Positions 8,471-16,739 of a stretch of 64,000 nucleotides of DNA are shown here, in pieces (position 1 is the first letter of the stretch; every line of letters begins with the position of its first letter). The notes below the pieces were generated by a model, which was not told the DNA's origin, did no database searches, and saw only the letters and a program-made list of their open reading frames with translations. A program made the position numbers and the translations under genes. Origin of the DNA: an uncultured Paracoccaceae bacterium (GTDB lineage Bacteria > Pseudomonadota > Alphaproteobacteria > Rhodobacterales > Rhodobacteraceae); NCBI GenBank assembly GCA_947492475.1, contig CANLNM010000007.1:1-64000 (forward strand), read 5' to 3'.

Positions 8471-9961
8471 CTATTTCAGGGTTTCTTTTGCCTCATCTGC
8501 CTCTGTGATGATCTCTGCTTCTGGCACGTCATCCAGTTCTGATTCAACGATTTCCGCATCCTCAGCCGCGTTGGTCTGATCTTCGATTTGACCGACAATC
8601 AACGGCAACATTTCCGTGCTGGCGGGCATGGCGACCTCACCTTCGGATGGAGTGTTCCAAGACAAAGTGTCAAAGCTTTTGCAGTTTGAACACACTGGCG
8701 CCCATTCAGGATGGATCGACTGACAATTGTCACAGACCCATTGCGGACCCCGCGGGGAGACCAGCGCTTTGGTCAGCCAGCCACGCACCACCTGATCATT
8801 TGCACCTTCGCCGCGTTCAATCGCTGCCATGATGGTCAGACTGCGCGCGGTTGGATTGCTTTCGACCAGATCGCCCAGCGCGCGGCGCGCTTCGGGAAAG
8901 TTTTCAGCCGCGATGTTAAGCTCGGCCAGCAACATCTTTGTTTCTGGATTGTCGGCATGAACGCGGGTCAGGGCGCGGAACCGTTTGATCCGGGCGTCAG
9001 GGGTTTCATCGGGCACAATAGAAGCAAAGGCCGCCGCCAAATCAGGATGCGGACGGGTTTCCCATGTCTTCTTGATCACTTTGGTTGCTGCACGCGTGTT
9101 GCCAGCATCCACATAGGCATGCGCGGCCATTACAGCGGCCGGAATCAGATCAGGCGACAAACGGTTGGCTTCGATCGCGGCTTCACGGGCTTCAACAGAT
9201 TTACCCTCAGCCAAAATATCCTTGGCTTCGGTCAGGGCCAAAACAGCGTCACGACGACGATGCACGTCGCGCGGCAACGACCCCGTTTTCAGCTTGTTCG
9301 CCAATGTTTTACGTGCGCCAACCCAATCTTCTTTTGCGGCCTGCAACTGCAGCAATGTATCAGAGGTTTCAACATGACGCGGTTTCAGCGCCAACGCTTT
9401 TTCGGCCAATTGCATCGCTGTATCCGTGTCGCCGGCATCCAGCTTTTGCTTCATGATCCCGCGCACCCCAACAAACCGGGTCCGGTCGTCTTGCAGCAAT
9501 GCTTTGTAGGTTGCTTCGGCTTTGCCTTTGTCCCCTGCCAACTCAGCAGCCTGCGCGGTCAGAATATTGGTCAATTCCGGGCGGTTCAAAAACCGCTCAG
9601 CTTTGGCGGCTTTGGCCAGCGCCAAACGTCCTTCGCCGGATGCCAACGCCATCATACCCTCGGACAAAGCGTCAAATCCGCGACGTTCACGATTGCGCAG
9701 GAAATACCGGGAAATCGCGGTTTCATCGCCATTCAGAAATTTGAAGGCCGCGATCAGGAACCCGATCAATTTGAACGTCAACCAAACCAGAGCTACCAAA
9801 ACCACCAGTCCGATGACCAATTGCAACGGTGACAATGCGATTTCGTATCCGCCAATGGTGACAAGCGCCCCACCGGACGTTTCCATTAAGCTAGCGCCAG
9901 CATAGGTGGCGGCGATGACAATGGCGACAAAGGCCAGAATTTTGATCAGTGACCAGAGCAT
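8471..9961 (-). CDS. hemY: HemY-like membrane TPR protein with zinc ribbon
   Basis: The 496-residue protein has two N-terminal membrane segments (about residues 5-25 and 45-73) and a HemY_N domain. TPR-like helical repeats follow across roughly residues 100-390. Near the end, Cys410, Cys413, Cys424 and Cys427 (CDNC and CSNC) form a rubredoxin- or zinc-ribbon-like site resembling the one that ends LapB, which the gamma-proteobacterial HemY lacks as far as I know. The last 60 residues are acidic. HemY's exact role is unresolved; it is linked genetically to haem synthesis. It sits 8 bases after the HemD-Mic60 gene on the same strand and is probably co-transcribed. It is distinct from the Gram-positive protoporphyrinogen oxidase also called HemY. 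Confidence 0.85.
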   Translation of the reverse strand: MLWSLIKILAFVAIVIAATYAGASLMETSGGALVTIGGYEIALSPLQLVIGLVVLVALVWLTFKLIGFLIAAFKFLNGDETAISRYFLRNRERRGFDALSEGMMALASGEGRLALAKAAKAERFLNRPELTNILTAQAAELAGDKGKAEATYKALLQDDRTRFVGVRGIMKQKLDAGDTDTAMQLAEKALALKPRHVETSDTLLQLQAAKEDWVGARKTLANKLKTGSLPRDVHRRRDAVLALTEAKDILAEGKSVEAREAAIEANRLSPDLIPAAVMAAHAYVDAGNTRAATKVIKKTWETRPHPDLAAAFASIVPDETPDARIKRFRALTRVHADNPETKMLLAELNIAAENFPEARRALGDLVESNPTARSLTIMAAIERGEGANDQVVRGWLTKALVSPRGPQWVCDNCQSIHPEWAPVCSNCKSFDTLSWNTPSEGEVAMPASTEMLPLIVGQIEDQTNAAEDAEIVESELDDVPEAEIITEADEAKETLK

Positions 9962-9969
9962 GGCGGGCC

Positions 9970-12018
9970 TCAGTTCTCGTTAAGGGATTGGGACAAAGAT
10001 TGTGCAGCAGCCAGCGCATCTATGCGCAGCTGAGCCAAAGCGAGGAAGGCGGACATTTCGGCACGCACAACTTCAGGCAAGCTTTCTGTTTCTGCAATCG
10101 CGTCAGATAAGCGGCCTTCTTTTAAGGCGGCCTCTGCGCGGGACAAAACAGCATCGGGGCTGCTTCCTTCTCGGGGTTCAACGGAACGCACCTCAAATTG
10201 ACCTCGCAGAAAACCACCTAGACCACCGGCGTTTTCGTCAACGCCTTCGGAGCGGGCGGCGTCCAATGCAGCGCGGGCGGCCTCTGGGAATGTTTCTTTG
10301 AGTGCGGCAACGGAAGGGGCACCGTCTGTTGCGATGTCAGCCAAGGCTGCGGGGATTTCGATGTCAGAATTGGCCATGACGTCAGACAATGCCGCCTCAA
10401 AAGGTGCACCCGTTTCAAGCGCAGCCTGCACCCGGCCCAATGCAGCACGCGCTGTGACGTCACGGGCCGCTTCGGCAGTCATTTGATCGCTGGCCTCTTG
10501 CGCGGCACGGGCCTGAGACGCCAGTTCTAGCGCGTTTTCGACCTGAACGCGCATTTGAGCAACTTCGCGTTCATAAGCTGCGATTGCGGCTTGGGACAGG
10601 GTTCCATCGGATGACGGTGCCTTTTCCAGGTCCGCCAGCCGTTGTTCAAGCACAGCCAACCCATCCGCGACCTGCATTTCAACGGCGGCGATTTGATCAC
10701 CGGCCTGTTGAGCGGCTGTTTCTAATCCGGTCAAATCTGGCGCTGCGGGCAGATCAGCGATCTGGCTGTCTAGCGCGGCAATTTGCTCAGCCTGCGCTGC
10801 GACCAATGCCGCCAAATCCGTACCGTCATCAGGGTTTTGATACATCGCGACGCCATAACCGATCCCGCCAGCAACCAAGCCACCCAACAACATGGGAACA
10901 AATCCGCCTTTGCGTTCGATCACCGTTTCTTTGACAATCTCAGGGGCCGGGTCTGTGGTTGTGGCAACATCCTCATCGACCAGATCATCAACCTCGTCTT
11001 GATCCGCGTCGTGATCGTTGGGATCGTCTGTTGCCTCATCCTCTTGGGATGGGTCTGCGTCATCGTGATCACCCGCGTCGGGCGTTTCCGCCTCGGAACT
11101 CTCTTCGGCGGTATCCGCCTGTTTCTGAGTTTCTTCCACTGCGTCTGTTGCCGTATCAACGATGTCTTTCTCGTCGACAGGATCAGGCGTGTTGGTTTCG
11201 TCCGCGGAATTGGCCACTGTACCACCCTCTTCAATAATGCCACCCGGCCGCGCCGGTTGGGATTCAATACTTACCCCATTCATATGGGGTCTTACCTGCT
11301 GCTCCTCTAGGACAAAACGTCCAATTTCTGTCTCAACAGCATTTATCATCATATTTTCGGTCTTCAGATCAGAAATTGTGACCCGAGAACAAGGAATTTC
11401 CTTGGCAGCATCGGCAACGGCCTCGCTCATGGCGATGATGGATAAAGGCGCCGCAAAGGGGCCTGCCTTGCTTAGAATATGCGCCGAGCGTGGTGAAAAC
11501 AGGGGAAGGATCACCGGCCTTTCTCCCCCAAGCGCTTGGATTGCTTGCGGGCTCAACTCTTGCTCGATCTGACGATAGGCGATGATTTCCCGCACGTTTA
11601 AGCCCGCATCCCGCAGATGTTCCGCCAGATTACCGCGACTATGTTCCCCGCGCACATGCAGCAAGTCGCCATCCGGGTCCGCCTGCAAAATCAACGCTAT
11701 CAATTCTTTGGCGGATCCCTGCGCGGACAGTGCCTGAAAACCCGCCTCGCGGGCCGTCAACGCGGTGCGATCCCCTACACAATAGGCTGTTTTTGTCAGA
11801 ATCGCCGGATCGGTCGCGCCTTGAACAACCTGCGCAACACCGTTGGCCGACGTAAAAATGTAATGATCCGCATTTGGAATCACGCAATTCGCGGGCTCTA
11901 TCCGCTGAACCGGTGATACAATCGTGTCGAACTGATCCGGCAAACCGGTTTTTAAAGCGTCGACAAACCGCTGAGCAGATGCAGCCGGACGGGTTACAAG
12001 CACAATAGGACGCGTCAC
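9970..12018 (-). CDS. hemD: HemD-Mic60 fusion: uroporphyrinogen-III synthase plus mitofilin-like protein
   Basis: One uninterrupted frame encodes 682 residues. Residues 1-235 are uroporphyrinogen-III synthase (HemD), which cyclises hydroxymethylbilane for haem; motifs include YIFTSANGV, YCVGDRTA and LHVRGEHSRGNL. Residues about 265-360 are an Asp/Glu-rich linker. A membrane segment at about 372-394 (VPMLLGGLVAGGIGYGVAMY) is followed by a coiled coil and a mitofilin-like C-terminal region, as in alphaproteobacterial Mic60, which bends the inner membrane and contacts the outer membrane. In relatives I know these as two adjacent genes. The GTG start at 12018 is chosen because AGGAG precedes it by a good spacing; an ATG further upstream would run into the divergent tsaD. 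An internal ATG at 11283 could give a separate 437-residue Mic60 product. hemC is not in the window. Confidence 0.82.
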   Translation of the reverse strand: MTRPIVLVTRPAASAQRFVDALKTGLPDQFDTIVSPVQRIEPANCVIPNADHYIFTSANGVAQVVQGATDPAILTKTAYCVGDRTALTAREAGFQALSAQGSAKELIALILQADPDGDLLHVRGEHSRGNLAEHLRDAGLNVREIIAYRQIEQELSPQAIQALGGERPVILPLFSPRSAHILSKAGPFAAPLSIIAMSEAVADAAKEIPCSRVTISDLKTENMMINAVETEIGRFVLEEQQVRPHMNGVSIESQPARPGGIIEEGGTVANSADETNTPDPVDEKDIVDTATDAVEETQKQADTAEESSEAETPDAGDHDDADPSQEDEATDDPNDHDADQDEVDDLVDEDVATTTDPAPEIVKETVIERKGGFVPMLLGGLVAGGIGYGVAMYQNPDDGTDLAALVAAQAEQIAALDSQIADLPAAPDLTGLETAAQQAGDQIAAVEMQVADGLAVLEQRLADLEKAPSSDGTLSQAAIAAYEREVAQMRVQVENALELASQARAAQEASDQMTAEAARDVTARAALGRVQAALETGAPFEAALSDVMANSDIEIPAALADIATDGAPSVAALKETFPEAARAALDAARSEGVDENAGGLGGFLRGQFEVRSVEPREGSSPDAVLSRAEAALKEGRLSDAIAETESLPEVVRAEMSAFLALAQLRIDALAAAQSLSQSLNEN

Positions 12019-12091
12019 ATGACTCCTGAGATGTTGTTTGGCAGGCATCCAAGTGTTACCTGCCTTGGACAGGTGTGCAACCGGAACCGTC

Positions 12092-13174
12092 ATGACCAAA
12101 CCATTCACCATCTTAGGAATCGAAAGCAGCTGCGATGATACAGCCGCTGCCATTGTACGGGGTAACGACGTTTTGGCGTCCTTCGTTTATGGGCAAACCG
12201 AACTGCACGCAGATTTTGGCGGCGTCGTCCCCGAAATTGCAGCCCGAGCCCACGCAGAAAAAATCGACCTTTGTATAGAAGAGGCCCTGCATCAATCCAA
12301 CACGACCTTGGCCGACCTAGACGCGATCGCCGTGACGGCCGGCCCTGGTCTGATCGGGGGGGTTTTGTCCGGGGTGATGTGCGCCAAAGGTCTGTCGGCT
12401 GCGTCCGGTAAGCCATTGATTGGGGTCAATCATTTAGCGGGTCACGCCTTGACGCCTCGGTTGACGGATCAATGCGTCTATCCCTATCTGATGTTGCTCG
12501 TTTCTGGTGGGCATTGTCAGTTTTTGATCGTGCACGGACCTGAAAAATTTACCCGGCTTGGCGGCACAATTGACGACGCCCCCGGCGAAGCCTTTGACAA
12601 AACCGCCCGTTTGCTGGCCCTGCCACAACCCGGTGGCCCCTCCATCCAACAGGCCGCAACCCAAGGGGATGCCAAACGTTTCAAACTCCCCCGGCCATTA
12701 TTGGATCGTCCCGGATGTGATATGTCCTTTTCCGGGTTGAAAACCGCGTTGCTGCGCGCGCGTGATGCAATTGTTGCAGAAAAATCCGGTTTACCCGAAC
12801 GTGACCGGTCCGATTTGGCGGCCTCTTTTCAACAGGCCGTGTGTGATGTTCTGACCGAAAAATCCCGCCGCGCATTGATGGAATACCTCGCGCTTTCTCC
12901 GGCAGAGCCGGTTTTGGCCGTCGCCGGGGGCGTTGCGGCAAACACGCAGGTGCGCGCGCAATTGCAGGCGCTTTGCGCGGACATGGATGTCCGGTTTTTG
13001 GCGCCACCTTTGGCATTATGCACAGATAACGCCGCCATGATCGCCTATGCCGGGTCTGAATTGTTTGGCTTGGGTCGGTTCGATGACTTGTCCCTGTCCG
13101 CGCGGCCCCGCTGGCCGCTGGACCAATCGGCGCCTGCCTTGCTAGGGTCCGGCAAAAAAGGGGCAAAGGCATGA
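12092..13174 (+). CDS. tsaD: tRNA N6-adenosine threonylcarbamoyltransferase
   Basis: TsaD transfers the threonylcarbamoyl group to A37 of tRNAs that read ANN codons, acting in the cytoplasm with TsaB and TsaE. The 360-residue protein shows the family start [12 protein letters not shown], the metal-binding motif NHLAGH, the nucleotide-binding LLVSGGHC, and [11 protein letters not shown]. The start at ATG 12092 gives the normal N terminus; the frame continues upstream to 12038 but that part is not conserved-looking. It is divergent from the HemD-Mic60 gene and overlaps gpsA by four bases (ATGA), so the two are surely translated together. tsaE, for the same modification, is 11.5 kb away at 24640; tsaB and tsaC are not in the window. 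Confidence 0.95.
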   Translation: MTKPFTILGIESSCDDTAAAIVRGNDVLASFVYGQTELHADFGGVVPEIAARAHAEKIDLCIEEALHQSNTTLADLDAIAVTAGPGLIGGVLSGVMCAKGLSAASGKPLIGVNHLAGHALTPRLTDQCVYPYLMLLVSGGHCQFLIVHGPEKFTRLGGTIDDAPGEAFDKTARLLALPQPGGPSIQQAATQGDAKRFKLPRPLLDRPGCDMSFSGLKTALLRARDAIVAEKSGLPERDRSDLAASFQQAVCDVLTEKSRRALMEYLALSPAEPVLAVAGGVAANTQVRAQLQALCADMDVRFLAPPLALCTDNAAMIAYAGSELFGLGRFDDLSLSARPRWPLDQSAPALLGSGKKGAKA

Positions 13175-14133
13175 GTATCGCAATCCTTGGCGCGGGCGCG
13201 TTTGGCACATCGCTGGCCATTGCAATTTCTGCCAACGGGCCGGTTACGTTATGGGCGCGGGACGCCCACATTGCGGAAATGCTACAAACCACGCGCACCA
13301 ACGATGCCCGTTTGCCCGGTGTTCAGCTGCCACATAATATCGATGTCACCGCTGATTTAGCCGAAGCCTGTCAGGCAGATGTTTTGCTATTGGCGCTTCC
13401 CACACAGCAGCTTGGCCCGTTTTTGACGAAAAACGCCGACAAATTCGCCAACAAATCATTGATCGCCTGCTGTAAGGGGATCGATCTGACCACCCTGCGC
13501 GGGCCAACCGGGATCATTCAGGCCGCAGTGCCCAGCGCCGTGCCCGCCATTCTGACGGGTCCCAGTTTTGCAGCTGATATTGCCCGCGGATTGCCAACCG
13601 CGCTGACTTTGGCCTGCGAAGTCACAGATATCAGCAAGGAATTGCAACGCCAATTGTCCACCCAGACCTTGCGTCTTTATCGATCCAGTGATGTGATCGG
13701 TGCTGAATTGGGTGGTGCCTTAAAAAACGTGATCGCGATTGCCTGCGGGGTCTGCATCGGCGCGGGCTTGGGCGATTCCGCACGGGCGGCTTTGCTGACC
13801 CGGGGATTTGCCGAAATGCAGCGGCTCGCGCTGGATCTAAAGGCCGGGCCTGACACCTTATCTGGGCTGTCGGGATTTGGCGATCTGACGCTGACATGCA
13901 CATCCGATCTGTCGCGCAATTACCGATACGGATTGGCGTTGGGTCGCGGTGAACAATTTGGCGCGGGCACCACCGTCGAAGGTGTCACCACTGCCAAAGC
14001 CGTGGTTGATCTGGCCCAGAAACGTCATTTGGATTTGCCAATTTGCGCCACCGTCTATGCCCTGACGATCGGCGAATTGACCCCACAAAACGCGATGGCG
14101 CAATTGCTGTCGCGGCCCCTAAAGGAGGAATAA
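13171..14133 (+). CDS. gpsA: glycerol-3-phosphate dehydrogenase (NAD(P)+)
   Basis: GpsA makes sn-glycerol 3-phosphate from dihydroxyacetone phosphate for phospholipid synthesis. The 320 residues begin with a Rossmann motif [12 protein letters not shown], and the catalytic region has [13 protein letters not shown] with the active-site Lys, then [11 protein letters not shown]. Length and motif order are standard. It overlaps tsaD by four bases and is followed directly by the YciI gene, which has its own AAAGGAGGAA ribosome binding site. Confidence 0.95.
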   Translation: MSIAILGAGAFGTSLAIAISANGPVTLWARDAHIAEMLQTTRTNDARLPGVQLPHNIDVTADLAEACQADVLLLALPTQQLGPFLTKNADKFANKSLIACCKGIDLTTLRGPTGIIQAAVPSAVPAILTGPSFAADIARGLPTALTLACEVTDISKELQRQLSTQTLRLYRSSDVIGAELGGALKNVIAIACGVCIGAGLGDSARAALLTRGFAEMQRLALDLKAGPDTLSGLSGFGDLTLTCTSDLSRNYRYGLALGRGEQFGAGTTVEGVTTAKAVVDLAQKRHLDLPICATVYALTIGELTPQNAMAQLLSRPLKEE

Positions 14134-14406
14134 ATGCTAGTTGCTGTAATCACGACAGACAAACCCGGCGCGCTGGACATCCGGTTGGAAAACCGCCCCG
14201 CCCATGTGGAATACCTAAAGGCATCATCCGAAGTGCAAATGGCCGGACCTTTTGTAAACGAGGCCGGTGAAATGTGCGGTTCGATGATTATCCTAGAGGT
14301 GGAAACCTTGGCCGATGCACAGGCTTGGGCGCAAAACGACCCCTATGAAAAGGCCGGGCTATTTGCCGATGTGCGCATCCAGCACTGGAACAAGGTGATC
14401 GGGTAA
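14134..14406 (+). CDS. YciI family protein
   Basis: This 90-residue protein has the YciI ferredoxin-like fold pattern, with the conserved ending DPYEKAGLFADVRIQHWN; the DPY and a preceding His (RPAHVEYL) are the usual putative active-site residues. Members are small cytoplasmic proteins, some with hydrolase or dioxygenase-like chemistry, and the role of this one is unknown. A strong AGGAGG lies 6 bases before the ATG. It abuts gpsA and overlaps the EVE-domain gene by one base, so it is part of the tsaD-gpsA operon. Confidence 0.85.
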   Translation: MLVAVITTDKPGALDIRLENRPAHVEYLKASSEVQMAGPFVNEAGEMCGSMIILEVETLADAQAWAQNDPYEKAGLFADVRIQHWNKVIG

Positions 14407-14828
14407 TGGCCTATTGGTTGTTCAAATCTGAACCCAACACATGGTCCTGGGATGATCAGGTCGCCAAGGCCGACGCCGGAGAAGAATGGGATGGTGTGCG
14501 CAATTACCAAGCCCGCAATTTCATGCGTGAGATGAAAATCGGGGATCGGGGCTTTTTCTATCATTCGATGAAAGAAAAATCGGTTGTGGGCATCATTGAG
14601 GTCTGCGCCGAAAGTCACCCCGACAGTTCCACCGACGATCCGCGCTGGGAATGTGTTGATATCAAAGCGATCCGCCCCTTTGAACAGCCCGTCACGTTGG
14701 ATCAAATCAAAGCCACACCGGATTTGGCGGATATGGCGTTGGTCAAAAACTCTCGGTTATCGGTTCAGCCGGTGACGGATGCGGAATGGCAAATAGTGTG
14801 TCAAATGGGGCAGACAAAACCGGATTGA
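14406..14828 (+). CDS. EVE domain protein (thymocyte nuclear protein 1 type)
   Basis: The 140-residue protein is almost entirely one EVE domain, a PUA-like fold that in known cases reads modified bases in RNA or DNA. Typical motifs are YWLFKSEP at the start, WDGVRNYQARNFMREM, and GDRGFFYHS. Members are widespread in Alphaproteobacteria, usually beside the YciI gene as here. Its nucleic-acid ligand is not known. The gene shares one base with its upstream neighbour. Confidence 0.9.
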   Translation: MAYWLFKSEPNTWSWDDQVAKADAGEEWDGVRNYQARNFMREMKIGDRGFFYHSMKEKSVVGIIEVCAESHPDSSTDDPRWECVDIKAIRPFEQPVTLDQIKATPDLADMALVKNSRLSVQPVTDAEWQIVCQMGQTKPD

Positions 14829-14870
14829 TATGTCTAATCTGAACCCAATAATAACCTTGGGAGAGGGACT

Positions 14871-15269
14871 ATGTTAGAAATCATCAATATTATTGTTGCC
14901 ACCGCTGCGGCATTTGCCGCCGGGTCAGTCTATTACATGAAGTTGGCCGAACCTTGGATGGATGCAAGTGGCGTGCCGCGGGATGAAAATGGTCAACCAG
15001 TGGGCGGCCAGAACCCGATGCTATATGCCAAAGGCTTCGTTTGTCAGCTGTTTGTCGCGGGTATGATGCGTCACGTGTTTGAGCTGTCGCAAATTGATAC
15101 TATCGGCAAAGGTCTGATTTCAGGGATCGGCATTGGGTTGTTTTTCATCGCGCCATGGATCGCATTGAACAATACCTATTCAATGCGACCAATAAAACTA
15201 ACCATCATAGATGGCGGATATGCAGCGATTGCCTGTGGTGTCATGGGGCTGGTTTTGACGCTGTTCTAA
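14871..15269 (+). CDS. DUF1761 membrane protein
   Basis: A 132-residue inner-membrane protein with about four hydrophobic segments (near residues 3-22, 50-68, 82-103 and 112-130) and the DUF1761 pattern, including Y(Y)MKLAEPWM after the first segment. Function unknown for the whole family. A purine-rich GGGAGAGGG precedes the ATG. It is 42 bases after the EVE gene and is followed by a strong hairpin at 15290. Confidence 0.8.
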   Translation: MLEIINIIVATAAAFAAGSVYYMKLAEPWMDASGVPRDENGQPVGGQNPMLYAKGFVCQLFVAGMMRHVFELSQIDTIGKGLISGIGIGLFFIAPWIALNNTYSMRPIKLTIIDGGYAAIACGVMGLVLTLF

Positions 15270-15289
15270 ACAGAACATATACGGAAAAC

Positions 15290-15316
15290 GGGAGGGTCAA
15301 TACCCAAGACCCTCCC
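15290..15316 (+). terminator. hairpin after DUF1761 gene
   Basis: GGGAGGGTC (15290-15298) and GACCCTCCC (15308-15316) form a perfect 9-base GC-rich stem with a 9-base loop. No T-run follows, so it may be an RNA-stabilising or rho-assisted end rather than an intrinsic terminator. A smaller inverted repeat, TGTTCT/AGAACA, spans the stop codon of the DUF1761 gene. Confidence 0.5.
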
Positions 15317-15450
15317 TCTCACCCCACGTGCTACCTACTCACCACACGTGTTCGAAATATTAGGTCTTGGCCGTCCTGGCCGTGGTCTATTGCTAACCCA
15401 ATTAAGCGCGGTTTGGCAAAGATAAAGCCCGTAAGATTTGTTCTAAATAC

Positions 15451-15481
15451 AAAACGCCCACCAGTTTGGCGGGCGTTTTTT
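15451..15481. terminator. bidirectional terminator between convergent genes
   Basis: AAAACGCCCACC pairs with GGCGGGCGTTTT with one mismatch and a 5-base loop. There is an A-run before the stem and a T-run after it, so it can end transcripts from both sides: the tsaD-DUF1761 group from the left and the DUF2853 gene from the right. Confidence 0.8.
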
Positions 15482-15495
15482 GGGTATTCAACTGT

Positions 15496-15837
15496 TTATC
15501 CGTATACGGATTCTTTGCCGAATTTTTTGGTCAGCATGTAATAGAAAACCGCGCGATATTTGTTGCGCTCAGATTTGCCGTAAACTTCGATCGCATCATT
15601 GATCGCCTCCATCAATTCTGGTCCATCTTTCAGGCCAAGCTTCTTGATCAAGAAGTTCTCTTTGACGGTTTCCAGCTCGCTTTGTTGGCTGCCAGCCACG
15701 GTAGACGCATCGGCATTATAAATCGCAGGACCGCAACCGATGGTCACTTTGGTCAATAGATCCATATCCGGCGTCATGCCGCATTTGTTTTTCAAGTCGT
15801 CTGCATATTGAGCAATCAGATCGTCGCGTTTCCCCAT
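15496..15837 (-). CDS. DUF2853 family protein
   Basis: A 113-residue soluble, helical protein matching the DUF2853 family, with ADDLKNKCGM early and a conserved C-terminal RNKYRAVFYYMLTKKFGKE. Function unknown. It is a single-gene unit, convergent with the DUF1761 gene and separated from it by a terminator. Upstream, 15838-16008 holds no gene that I can see. Confidence 0.8.
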   Translation of the reverse strand: MGKRDDLIAQYADDLKNKCGMTPDMDLLTKVTIGCGPAIYNADASTVAGSQQSELETVKENFLIKKLGLKDGPELMEAINDAIEVYGKSERNKYRAVFYYMLTKKFGKESVYG

Positions 15838-16008
15838 GGTCCGTCTCCCGGTTTAAACAATTGAACGAATGTTCTTTGATGCACCGAGATTAGGCGCAAA
15901 GGGGATTTCGGCAAAGGAAAAGATTTACCATTGTTTCCCCCTAAGCGAAAACTGGACGAAACCGCGGATTTCATGCCGTTTCACCAAACCAGGGGCTGGG
16001 ATTTATGC

Positions 16009-16734
16009 CTAGCGGCAATACCCCCAACCCGTGTTTTGCAAATGGAAATGGTCCGCGTGTAACGCATTGTATTCAGGACCTAAAACCAGTGGAAACCACC
16101 GACAAGCCCCCTGCCCGACTTGTTTTAAAAACGCGGACCCCTGCCAATCGTTCAGCAAAGTAAGGCGCGACCCGTCGCTGAAATCAAACCCGGTGACATC
16201 GATTGCATCTGCCGTGGCATGGCTGCTCCAGCCGCCAACTTCGCCGCCGGTCAGGCGCATTTGACGGCAATTATAGCTGCCCACATGGCGGATGCGGGTG
16301 ACATCTGCGTCCAATAATGCACGCGCGGCGGGCTGTACGTCGTGATGTTCCCACAATGCCAATCGCAGCGCCGTCATGCAGCGCGTTTCAACAGAAGACA
16401 TCGCAGACTGCCCCACCCCATTCAGGTCAATACGTTCCCGGATATGACAGTTTTCGTCCTTGGAAAAATCCGGCATTCGCCCAAAATCAATCTGGTCGGG
16501 GGATAGGATCGCCAGACACAGGCTTGGATCATTGGCAATTCGCAGCAATTTAAGGCGGGTCACAGGCGTCACCGGATCGCTGATCACCAAAGGTGCGGTT
16601 GGGTTCCAATGCGCCGGCAGTGGCGATCCCGGCAGCAATAGCGCCCCGGATATCAGAACCAGCACCATCACAGTGTTAAAAACAAAAAACGCCGCCCGAA
16701 GCAGGAACGGACGGCGTTTGATTGGCTCAGACAT
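16009..16734 (-). CDS. extensin-like (M15-related) cell-wall hydrolase
   Basis: The 241-residue protein has an N-terminal membrane anchor (about residues 12-32) and an extensin-like C-terminal domain. That domain is related to D,D-carboxypeptidases: SSHATADAIDVTGFDF provides a metal-ligand His and Asp, and HADHFHL supplies a second site. Several Cys residues suggest disulfides in the periplasm. It probably trims peptidoglycan, but members are not well characterised. It starts 5 bases after ahcY on the same strand, so it may be read from the ahcY message. Confidence 0.82.
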   Translation of the reverse strand: MSEPIKRRPFLLRAAFFVFNTVMVLVLISGALLLPGSPLPAHWNPTAPLVISDPVTPVTRLKLLRIANDPSLCLAILSPDQIDFGRMPDFSKDENCHIRERIDLNGVGQSAMSSVETRCMTALRLALWEHHDVQPAARALLDADVTRIRHVGSYNCRQMRLTGGEVGGWSSHATADAIDVTGFDFSDGSRLTLLNDWQGSAFLKQVGQGACRWFPLVLGPEYNALHADHFHLQNTGWGYCR

Positions 16735-16739
16735 TGCGC

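Noticed and set aside
8711..9832. A 373-codon open frame on the plus strand opposite hemY
   Set aside because: It mirrors hemY codons and shows no family pattern, so it is an antisense shadow.
12038..12091. An upstream extension of tsaD
   Set aside because: The sequence does not look like a TsaD N terminus and overlaps the start region of the divergent HemD-Mic60 gene.
15320..15350. Two CACGTG sites close together
   Set aside because: Six-base palindromes recurring once nearby are common, and no flanking pattern matches a known site.
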